From an uncultured Collinsella sp. (GTDB taxonomy: Bacteria > Actinomycetota > Coriobacteriia > Coriobacteriales > Coriobacteriaceae): 64,000 nt of DNA. How positions within the stretch are numbered: position 1 is the first letter of the stretch; the number at the start of each line of letters is the position of its first letter. The translations under genes were made by a program, and so were the position numbers. Where the stretch lies: contig URMO01000003.1 in assembly GCA_900549085.1 (NCBI GenBank), positions 1 to 64,000 on the forward strand, given 5' to 3'. Below the pieces are notes generated by a model, which was not told where the DNA came from, ran no database searches, and saw only the letters and a program-made list of their open reading frames with translations. This document shows, piece after piece, positions 9,063 to 15,766 of the stretch.

Positions 9063-10196
9063 TTAGTTCTTCTTTGCAGAGAGCATGAGCCTAATTTCCG
9101 GATGGGTGTATTCGTCGAATTCTTCTGCGGCCTCGGTGTCAAAGGTGTAGTACGACTTGATAGATTCGTCCTCCGTCTTGATGCTGATTTCTTCATATAG
9201 GGAGCCAGCTAAAAATGTCTGTTTAAATTCATCCGACAGGCTGCATGGCGTGAGGAGGCCCGGTGTGGCAACGGAAATGTCCAACCCGTTGAGCGGGGCG
9301 CAGAGCGTCGCGATATCCTGCTCGGCGCGGGCGAGGTTGTCTGCGAGGCTTGCCTCGGGGTCGATCTGACTGACGTAATCGACGTCCGTGAGCATGCCAT
9401 CTGCATCGAAAGAAAGGTAGACATAGGCTGCTTGAGCGCCGAGGTCATTATCGCGCAGATAGCCGATAATGCGGTAGCCGTAGTCGTGATACGACTCGTA
9501 TGGGTCGTCTGCCGCGACGCGTTCGCACGCGGGCTCCAAGGCATCTTGCGCGATGGCGAGCTGCTCGGCGGCTGCAGCCTTTCTTGCCTGAAGCTCGTTA
9601 TTTCCCTGGACAAACTGCGGGATGTAGACGCCAAGCAGCACAATGGCGGGCAACACTGCGAGAGCTATGATCTGCTTATTGACGTTTGGAATCGTCACGC
9701 CGTATGCGTTTGCCATGGCCTCGGCATTGCTCGAGGTCTCGGCCAGCACGTCTGCCGCCGTGGCGACTGCCCCTACGGCGCTGGCAACCTCGGCGGCACC
9801 GCCCAGGTTGCGCGCGAGATCGTTATCGCTGTTCTTGAGCAGGCGGCCGGCAGCTTGCGTGGCAAGCACGCCGGCGACCTCCGCGGAATGGTCCTTGTTG
9901 GTCTGGGCCACCGCAAGCCTGCTCTGCAGTTCCTTCCACTGTTTGCCCTGCATTCCAAAGCGCGGCGCAAGAGCGCAATAGCAAAAGATGGCGAGTTCGA
10001 TTACGGTGAGTGCGATGGCGGTATATATGCCCGCGGGTAGGAATTCCTTTTGGTGGAACGCGATATCGTTGACCATTTGGAGCGGCAACATCAACAGGCA
10101 TGCTACGAACGACATGACGAGTGCGGTCGCTGCGATTTTGGGGTATGTGCAGTACCGCTGGATACGTTTCTTTTCTTGCTCGGTGAGCTGCTGCAT
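9063..10196 (-). CDS. Hypothetical membrane protein flanked by T1 repeats
   Basis: About 377 residues, not recognised. I start at the ATG at 10196 (MQQLTEQEKKRIQRYC); an earlier in-frame ATG at 10238 would add 14 residues without a clear ribosome site. Membrane helices lie at about 20-42, 53-75 and, after an alanine-rich cytoplasmic stretch (EVASAVGAVATAADVLAETS), at about 165-185 (IIALAVLPAIVLLGVYIP). The last 190 residues are probably outside the membrane and acidic, with an alanine/glutamate-rich helix and a tyrosine-rich stretch. Both flanks are T1 hairpin repeats in opposite orientation, which is unusual. No operon partner. Confidence 0.75.
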   Translation of the reverse strand: MQQLTEQEKKRIQRYCTYPKIAATALVMSFVACLLMLPLQMVNDIAFHQKEFLPAGIYTAIALTVIELAIFCYCALAPRFGMQGKQWKELQSRLAVAQTNKDHSAEVAGVLATQAAGRLLKNSDNDLARNLGGAAEVASAVGAVATAADVLAETSSNAEAMANAYGVTIPNVNKQIIALAVLPAIVLLGVYIPQFVQGNNELQARKAAAAEQLAIAQDALEPACERVAADDPYESYHDYGYRIIGYLRDNDLGAQAAYVYLSFDADGMLTDVDYVSQIDPEASLADNLARAEQDIATLCAPLNGLDISVATPGLLTPCSLSDEFKQTFLAGSLYEEISIKTEDESIKSYYTFDTEAAEEFDEYTHPEIRLMLSAKKN

Positions 10197-10373
10197 GGGG
10201 CCTCGACTCTTATCGTTTTTCGGGGGCGATGTGCACACGCTCTTGAGTATAGATGAGTGGAGGATGTCTGCTGTTCATACATAGCGGTCAACAGCGTGCT
10301 GTTGGTGATCGTTTGATCGCGAACGTCGTCTTTTGGAGCATGAAGCCGCTGCCGATGCCCACAAACAGCAAAT

Positions 10374-10555
10374 CGAAGGTGAATGGTTTCCCGAGAAGTG
10401 AACGACCTAATTTGGACCCCTGAAGCACCCACATTTTTCGACGCTAAAACCGCAGGATTTGAGTGATAAAACCGCAGGAATTGGCCTTCCAAAAGTGTCG
10501 ATGCATCGAGGGTCCGATTTCACTCGTTCACTTCGCGGAAAACCATTCACCTTCG
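10374..10555. repeat. ~180-bp hairpin repeat (family T1), copy B
   Basis: Outer arms CGAAGGTGAATGGTT and its exact complement enclose the conserved CGAGAAGTGAACGA arms and two direct copies of AAAACCGCAGGA in the centre. Lies upstream of the 9063-10196 gene. The rest of the 10197-10694 gap contains a T3 copy and no recognisable gene. Confidence 0.85.
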
Positions 10556-10640
10556 TTGCATGAAGCGCCGGATGGAAGGGTGATTATCGTCAAGCTGCTG
10601 CCTCTGCCTTGTGAATCATCTGGAGCACAAGGCATAATGC

Positions 10641-10671
10641 ATGTAACAAGGGGGCGGTTCCTTTGTCACAT
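10641..10671. repeat. 31-bp palindromic repeat (family T3), copy 2
   Basis: ATGTAACAAGGGGGCGG with TTCCTTTGTCACAT, exactly 31 bp, 24 bases before the dihydrouridine synthase start. Unlike the other copies it is upstream of a gene. Confidence 0.75.
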
Positions 10672-10694
10672 CCGTTGATATGAGAGAAGAGTAG

Positions 10695-11648
10695 ATGATT
10701 CTTTCGCTTGCCCCTATGGAGGGGATTACCGGGCATGTGTTCCGTCGCGTGCATGCGGAGTGCTTCGGCGCACTCGATTGCTATTACACGCCGTTTTTGC
10801 CGCCGCCGCGGGTGGGCAACCGCTTTGGCGGCAAGGCGTTTAAGGAGATCGATCCTGCCAATAACCAGGGGCTTAACGTAGTGCCTCAGCTGATGTCCAA
10901 GAACGCGGACGAGTTTGTGTGGGCGGCACAGGTGCTCGCCGACATGGGCTATCGCGAGGTCAATCTCAACTTGGGTTGCCCCTCGGGGACGGTTGTCGCC
11001 AAGGGCAAGGGCTCGGGTTTCTTGCGTAATCTCGACGAACTTGAGGTGTTCTTGAGCGACGTGTGCGAACGCTCGCCGTTGCCGGTATCGGTCAAGACCA
11101 GGCTGGGGCTGGAGAGTGACGACGAATACGAGCGCGTGCTCGATCTGTATTGCCGCATACCGTTGGCAGAGCTGATCGTGCACCCGCGCGTACAAAAGGA
11201 CCGCTATACGGGCACGCCGCGCAAGGAGTTTTATGGCGAGACGCTGGAGCGCGCGCCGTTTCCGGTCGCCTATAACGGTGACATTTTTGATCTTGAGGAT
11301 ATGGACGCGCTGGTTGAGGCCTATCCCGGTACACGCCATGTGATGCTGGGGCGTGGCTTGCTTGCGAACCCCGCGCTGGCTCGCATGGTCAAGGGCGGCC
11401 CTGCTGCAACGGCTGCTGAGCTGCAGCGCTTCCACGACACGCTGTTTGCGGCATATGCAGAAGAGATTGGCGGTAATGCGGTCTTTCGCATGAAGGAGTG
11501 GTGGTTCTACGCCAAATGCGCCTTCGCCGACCCCGCTACCGTCCACAAGCTCGTGCGCAAGACTAAAAAGGTCGACGAATACCGCGCCGCCGTCGATCGC
11601 GTCTTTCGCGAGCAGCCACTTGCGCCCATAGCCCGCTTCCACAGCTAG
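10695..11648 (+). CDS. dus: tRNA-dihydrouridine synthase
   Basis: 317 residues of a TIM-barrel flavoenzyme that reduces uridines in the tRNA D-loop with FMN and NADPH. The N-terminal LAPMEGITGHVFRR, the catalytic-loop segment NLNLGCPSGTVVAKGKGSG (with the catalytic Cys) and the FMN-phosphate region (VMLGRGLLANP) are intact. Length fits the Dus family (about 310-340). It stands alone: a T3 repeat precedes it and a T2 palindrome starts two bases after its TAG. Which uridine it modifies cannot be decided from the sequence. Confidence 0.93.
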   Translation: MILSLAPMEGITGHVFRRVHAECFGALDCYYTPFLPPPRVGNRFGGKAFKEIDPANNQGLNVVPQLMSKNADEFVWAAQVLADMGYREVNLNLGCPSGTVVAKGKGSGFLRNLDELEVFLSDVCERSPLPVSVKTRLGLESDDEYERVLDLYCRIPLAELIVHPRVQKDRYTGTPRKEFYGETLERAPFPVAYNGDIFDLEDMDALVEAYPGTRHVMLGRGLLANPALARMVKGGPAATAAELQRFHDTLFAAYAEEIGGNAVFRMKEWWFYAKCAFADPATVHKLVRKTKKVDEYRAAVDRVFREQPLAPIARFHS

Positions 11649-11649
11649 C

Positions 11650-11705
11650 TAGTCATTGGGGACGTTTTTTAACGACTAGTCATTTAAGAACGTCCCCGAT
11701 GACTA
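11650..11705. repeat. 56-bp palindromic repeat (family T2), copy 1
   Basis: TAGTCATTGGGGACGTT and AACGTCCCCGATGACTA form 17-bp arms with a 22-base loop that itself carries a further TAGTCATT. Exactly 56 bp. It sits two bases after the dus stop and could act as a terminator-like hairpin, although no T-run follows. Confidence 0.85.
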
Positions 11706-11819
11706 CCCACAAAAAGCTGTAGGCCAGCATCCAAAGATGTCGAAAAATGTCGACTTTGGATGCTGGTGTACATGTTTGGGCCGTATGGGTTGGGGTCTTG
11801 GACGGACGGGATGCGCGTG

Positions 11820-12065
11820 CTAGAGTAGGTTTTCCTGCACCCACGCGATGATGTCGCTCGACTCATAAAGCGGTTTGCCGTCGATGAACAGGCAGGGAAC
11901 CTGGCGTTTTCCGCCGACGGCGATGAGTGTCTGCTCGGCATCGGTATCGGTCGAGATATTGCGCTCGGGAATGGTCACGCCGTTATCGGCAAGGAAACGC
12001 TTGACCTTTATGCAATACGGGCAGCCGGTCATAACGTACAGCGCGAGCTCATGATTAGTAGCCAT
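11820..12065 (-). CDS. Glutaredoxin
   Basis: 81 residues; the start at 12065 is preferred because GGAGA precedes it. The classic CPYC redox motif lies at residues 15-18, the cis-proline segment reads QVPCLFIDG, and the C-terminal helix ends SDIIAWVQENLL. It reduces disulfides or glutathione-mixed disulfides, or another low-molecular-weight thiol system in this organism; the glutathione-binding residues are only partly recognisable. It stands 51 bases downstream of the regulator gene on the same strand. Confidence 0.88.
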   Translation of the reverse strand: MATNHELALYVMTGCPYCIKVKRFLADNGVTIPERNISTDTDAEQTLIAVGGKRQVPCLFIDGKPLYESSDIIAWVQENLL

Positions 12066-12116
12066 AGGTCTCCAATCGGTTGCGGTTTTGATTGAAATAC
12101 CCAAAGCCACCGCGGT

Positions 12117-12944
12117 CTATGCGCGCGTCAACGACGACTCGATCGCCTGGACCAGAAACGCCGTGGCTCCGGTGCCGCAGGGCTTGTCGTAGTAGTCAAC
12201 AAAGCGCTGGTCGGCAAGATAGCCGTGGGCGAGGCCCAGGTACGCCTCGTCTTGGGGCTCGCATCCCCAGTTGAGAGCAATCCAGCGACGATGCATCGCG
12301 ACAAGCTTACGAGCCTCGTTGCTCTCTGGGTCGCCAATGCCCATGGCAATCGAAAGCTGGCCCAGAACAGCGCGTTCAAGTTCCTTCATGTCGTTCCATG
12401 TCTCGGGGTCCATGTCCAGCAGCGCTTCGTTTGCTGCATCGATAGCCTCATCGCCATGGCGCGCCCGCGCCTCGGCACCGTAGCGCTCTTCGTTTTCTTG
12501 CACGGCGCGCCAGCGCTCCAGTTGCGGCAGGACGGCGCCCATGAGCGAGACGGCTTCGTCGAGCGACATGCCGTTGTTTTGTGCCAGGCGCGGGGCACAA
12601 TCCTCGATCATTGCCTCCATGGTGGTGTCGTAGGTGTACTTGCCGTGGTCGTAGCACCACTTGCAGTAATGGTCGGTCGTGGCGCCTGTGGCATCGGTGC
12701 CGCAGTCGTCGGGCGTGAGTATCATGCCGCAGCTCTGGCAATAGTGCTCGGGCATTTCGAGCAGGTGGGACAGTGGCTCGCCGGTTACGGCGGCAATGAG
12801 CTTCATCATGTCGATGCCCGGGGTGACCTCGTCGCGCTCCCAACGGCTGACGGCTTGGCGCGTGACAAAGAGTTTGGCGGCGAGCTGCTCTTGGGTAAGA
12901 TGATGGGCGCGACGGATGGCAATGAGCTTTTCTGCAAAGGCCAT
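12117..12944 (-). CDS. Fused regulator: XRE HTH, zinc ribbon, TipAS domain
   Basis: 275 residues. Residues 1-60 are a Cro/C1-type helix-turn-helix (LTQEQLAAKLFVTRQAVSRW). A zinc-ribbon follows with YCQSCG (Cys69, Cys72), Cys81 and CKWC (Cys94, Cys97). The remaining 150 residues look like the TipAS antibiotic-recognition domain (ERYGAEARARHGDEA, DERFxxYYDK-like RFVDYYDKP). TipAS normally sits behind a MerR domain, so the pairing with XRE is notable. The start has AAAGGAG upstream. It probably senses a small peptide or metabolite and regulates a local gene; the neighbouring glutaredoxin is a candidate target. Confidence 0.82.
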   Translation of the reverse strand: MAFAEKLIAIRRAHHLTQEQLAAKLFVTRQAVSRWERDEVTPGIDMMKLIAAVTGEPLSHLLEMPEHYCQSCGMILTPDDCGTDATGATTDHYCKWCYDHGKYTYDTTMEAMIEDCAPRLAQNNGMSLDEAVSLMGAVLPQLERWRAVQENEERYGAEARARHGDEAIDAANEALLDMDPETWNDMKELERAVLGQLSIAMGIGDPESNEARKLVAMHRRWIALNWGCEPQDEAYLGLAHGYLADQRFVDYYDKPCGTGATAFLVQAIESSLTRA

Positions 12945-13072
12945 AGCGGCTCCTTTCTGCTGGTTGATGGCTTAAGCATACGCGGCGGCAGGCGCCCTTC
13001 CAAGCAACCGTTGGTTGCACGACAGGACTCCGCGGCGAAGAATTGCGCGCAACGCCCCACGCCTCCATGCCG

Positions 13073-13078
13073 TACAAT
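13073..13078 (+). promoter_or_regulatory. Candidate -10 box of a leaderless trmO transcript
   Basis: TACAAT lies seven bases before the trmO ATG at 13086, with no ribosome site between them. That distance would place the transcript start at or next to the start codon. The same TACAAT/GACAAT hexamer recurs ahead of several other genes here. Confidence 0.4.
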
Positions 13079-13085
13079 AACCGGC

Positions 13086-13823
13086 ATGGAACCTATCGCA
13101 CACATACATACCGACCTGCCGCAGAAGTTCGGCATTCCGCGCAACAGCTTTTTGGCGCCCCATCTGCAGGGACGCATCGTTTTTGAGTCGGAATTTGCCT
13201 CCAATGCAGCAGTTGAGGGCCTGGACTCCTTTTCTCACCTATGGCTGCTGTGGCGCTTCGAAAACGGAACGCCCGGCGGCACGGCTGAGGACATAGCCGC
13301 CGATGCCAAAACGCAGGACAGGTCCGGCACCAACGCAAAATGGTCGAAAACCGTGCGCCCGCCGCGTCTGGGTGGAGCCGAGCGCGTGGGCGTGTTTGCC
13401 ACGCGCAGTCCGTTTCGCCCTAATCCCATTGGGCTTACCTGCGTCAAGCTCGACCGCGTGGAGCTCACCGACGACGGCCCCATCATCCATGTGCTGGGGG
13501 CCGACTTGCGCGATGGCACGCCCATCTACGACATTAAGCCCTACATTCCGTTTGCCGACTGTCACCCGGATGCGATCGGCGGCTGGATTGAGGCTGCTCC
13601 GTGGCAAGAGCTCGATGTTGAGTTTCCACAAGCGCTGCAGGATATGGTCCCGCCCGCAAAGCTCCCCGGCTTGGTCGAGGTCCTTTGCCAAGATCCGCGC
13701 CGCGCGGGCAGCAAGCACGAGCCAAACCGCGTTTACCACTTAGCTTATGCTGGGCTCGACATATCTTTTACGGTCGATAAAACCCAGCTAACCGTAGTCG
13801 CCGTCAACGACGCGCAAGACTAA
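13086..13823 (+). CDS. trmO: tRNA (N6-threonylcarbamoyladenosine37-N6)-methyltransferase TrmO (TsaA)
   Basis: 245 residues. TrmO methylates t6A37 of tRNA with SAM. The YaeB/TsaA beta-barrel fold is visible in HTDLPQKFGIPRNS, SHLWLLWRF, TRSPFRPNPIGL (the conserved TRSPxRPNPIG core) and GTPIYDIKPYIPFAD. The length suits the long bacterial type with a C-terminal extension (residues 160-245) ending in a small strand/helix unit. The open frame extends further upstream but without a usable start; the ATG at 13086 matches the family N-terminus. No ribosome site is present, so the transcript may be leaderless. Confidence 0.92.
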   Translation: MEPIAHIHTDLPQKFGIPRNSFLAPHLQGRIVFESEFASNAAVEGLDSFSHLWLLWRFENGTPGGTAEDIAADAKTQDRSGTNAKWSKTVRPPRLGGAERVGVFATRSPFRPNPIGLTCVKLDRVELTDDGPIIHVLGADLRDGTPIYDIKPYIPFADCHPDAIGGWIEAAPWQELDVEFPQALQDMVPPAKLPGLVEVLCQDPRRAGSKHEPNRVYHLAYAGLDISFTVDKTQLTVVAVNDAQD

Positions 13824-13935
13824 CCAGCCATTCGTCTGAACCCGTCAAATTAAGCGCCAAACCCCATGTCAAAATCGCCCATGCTGGTGGACAATAACGC
13901 CTACCAAAATAGTCCGCTTTGCATGGGAGCTCAGC

Positions 13936-15150
13936 ATGAAATACGACTTTAGCTCGCTTATCGACCGCCACGGCATGGATGCCATCGCCGTTGACTCTTG
14001 GGGCGAGATCCCCGGTATGGCTCCGAACGCACCCGACGAGGGCTTCGACCGCATTCCCATGTGGGTGGCCGACATGAACTTCGCCACGGTGCCCACGGTT
14101 CAGGAGTACATCATCAAGCGCGCTCAGCACCCCATGTTTGGCTACTTCAATCCGCGTCCCGAGTACTTCGACCGCATCATCGAATGGCAGAGCCGTCGCA
14201 ACGGCGTTGAGGACTTGGCGCCGGAGCATATCGGCTACGAAAACGGCGTGCTGGGCGGTGTCGTGTCGACGCTACGCGCGTATGTCCAGCCAGGTGATGC
14301 GGTGCTAGTCCACAGCCCTACCTACATCGGCTTTACCAAGTCCATCGAGGCCGCGGGCTATCGTATTGTCCACAGCCCGCTTAAGCTCGACGACCAGGGC
14401 GTGTGGCGCATGGACTTTGAGGACATGGAGCGCAAGCTCGCCCAAAACTACATCCATGCCGCGGTGTTCTGCTCGCCGCACAATCCCTGCGGCCGCGTAT
14501 GGGAGCGCGACGAGATCGAGCGCGCCATGGACATCTATCGCCAGCACGATTGCGTGGTGATCTCGGACGAGATTTGGTCCGATATCATCCTGCCGGGACA
14601 CAAGCACATCCCGACGCAGTCGGTGAGCGAGGATGCTCGCATGCGCACGGTTGCCCTCTACGCGCCCAGCAAGACGTTCAACCTGGCGGGCCTGGTCGGC
14701 AGCTACCACATCATCTACAACGAGACGCTGCGCGACCGCGTGTGCGCCGTGTCCAACAAGACCCACTACAACGAGATGAACGTCCTCTCCATGCATGCGC
14801 TTATCGGTGCCTACCAGCCGCAGGGCTATGAGTGGGTTGATGAGCTCAACCAGGTGCTTGCCGGCAATATCGAGTACTTCTGCACGTATGCAGAAAAGCA
14901 CTGGAAGGGCGTCGCGTTTTCGCGTCCGCAGGGCACGTACATGGTGTTTCTGGACTGCACCGAGTGGTGCCGCGAGCATGGCCGCGATATTCAGTGGTTG
15001 CTCGACGAGGGGGCGCGCGTGGGCGTGGGGTATCAGGACGGCCGCCCGTTCCACGGGCCCTGCCACATTCGCGTGAATCTGGCGCTGCCGCTTTCGCGCG
15101 TGAGGGAAGCGTGCGACCGCCTGGACCGCTACGTTTTTAATGCACGGTAA
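13936..15150 (+). CDS. patB: PatB/MalY-type PLP C-S lyase or aminotransferase
   Basis: 404 residues of fold-type I PLP enzymes. The N-terminal MWVADMNFATVP stretch, HNPCGRVW, the PLP aspartate in VVISDEIWSDI and the PLP lysine in YAPSKTFNLAGL are present, as is the C-terminal RVNLALPLSRV. PatB/MalY enzymes cleave cystathionine or cysteine conjugates to a thiol, pyruvate and ammonia, and MalY also binds a regulator. The whole domain is intact, and a strong bidirectional palindrome ends the gene. The sequence does not show whether the physiological role is beta-lyase or aminotransferase. Confidence 0.9.
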   Translation: MKYDFSSLIDRHGMDAIAVDSWGEIPGMAPNAPDEGFDRIPMWVADMNFATVPTVQEYIIKRAQHPMFGYFNPRPEYFDRIIEWQSRRNGVEDLAPEHIGYENGVLGGVVSTLRAYVQPGDAVLVHSPTYIGFTKSIEAAGYRIVHSPLKLDDQGVWRMDFEDMERKLAQNYIHAAVFCSPHNPCGRVWERDEIERAMDIYRQHDCVVISDEIWSDIILPGHKHIPTQSVSEDARMRTVALYAPSKTFNLAGLVGSYHIIYNETLRDRVCAVSNKTHYNEMNVLSMHALIGAYQPQGYEWVDELNQVLAGNIEYFCTYAEKHWKGVAFSRPQGTYMVFLDCTEWCREHGRDIQWLLDEGARVGVGYQDGRPFHGPCHIRVNLALPLSRVREACDRLDRYVFNAR

Positions 15151-15160
15151 GCGTGCGCTG

Positions 15161-15202
15161 CATGTGGGGCCTTCTGCCAAGTTGGCTAGAAGGCCCCACA
15201 TG
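15161..15202. terminator. Bidirectional terminator-like palindrome
   Basis: CATGTGGGGCCTTCT and AGAAGGCCCCACATG form a perfect 15-bp stem, with an inner GCCA/TGGC pair. It lies between the convergent PatB and oxidase-family genes. Confidence 0.75.
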
Positions 15203-15244
15203 GTAAAGCATCTGTAGCAATTGGGCGCAGACCTGCTGAGAGGC

Positions 15245-15724
15245 TTACTTTTCTTGAATCTGCTTGCCGCAAAGATGCTCAATCGTAATCTCGTAGAGCT
15301 GGACGCCCTTGATGTCTTTGGCGATTTCCTCTTCGACTTCCTCGGCAGAAGGGTAGTACTTAAGCGCGAGCTGGCGGACTTTGTCCTCGATAAACGCGGG
15401 GGTGTCATTCGCCAGGCGACAACGGCCAAAGACCACGGTACTCATAACGTAGGGAGCCCAGTCACCGTCCTGGTACCACTCGTTGCCGTAAACGGTAAAG
15501 CAGACCTTGTCATCGCGCTTGAGTGCGTCGACCTTGTGGCCAGCCTTGGCGCCATGGAAATAAATCTTGTCGTGCTCGGCGTCAAAGAAGTAGTTGACGG
15601 GAATGGCGTACGGGTAGCCATCGTCGCCGTTGACGGCAAAGACGCCGCGCTTGCAGGTAGCGAGCAGTTCGCGCGCTTCCTCGTCAGTGATGGCGCGTTT
15701 CTTTCGACGTAAGGGCCTAAACAT
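15245..15724 (-). CDS. Pyridoxamine 5'-phosphate oxidase-family (NimA-like) protein
   Basis: About 159 residues from the ATG at 15724 with GAAAGGAAAC upstream; an earlier in-frame start at 15763 lacks such a site. The split-barrel flavin-binding fold shows in KRGVFAVNGDDGYPYAIPV, KIYFHGAKAGHKVDAL and VCFTVYGNEWY. This pattern is that of small FMN-binding proteins related to NimA, which in anaerobes are linked to reduction of nitroimidazoles; the activity of this copy is not proven. The C-terminal 40 residues form two predicted helices. Single gene, convergent with PatB. Confidence 0.85.
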   Translation of the reverse strand: MFRPLRRKKRAITDEEARELLATCKRGVFAVNGDDGYPYAIPVNYFFDAEHDKIYFHGAKAGHKVDALKRDDKVCFTVYGNEWYQDGDWAPYVMSTVVFGRCRLANDTPAFIEDKVRQLALKYYPSAEEVEEEIAKDIKGVQLYEITIEHLCGKQIQEK

Positions 15725-15766
15725 CGTTGGTTTCCTTTCTGGTCGTGCGTGGTGGTTGAGCACAAA

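Noticed and set aside
12225..13085. Long N-terminal extension of trmO
   Set aside because: The open frame upstream is antisense to the XRE/TipAS gene; the family N-terminus begins at 13086.
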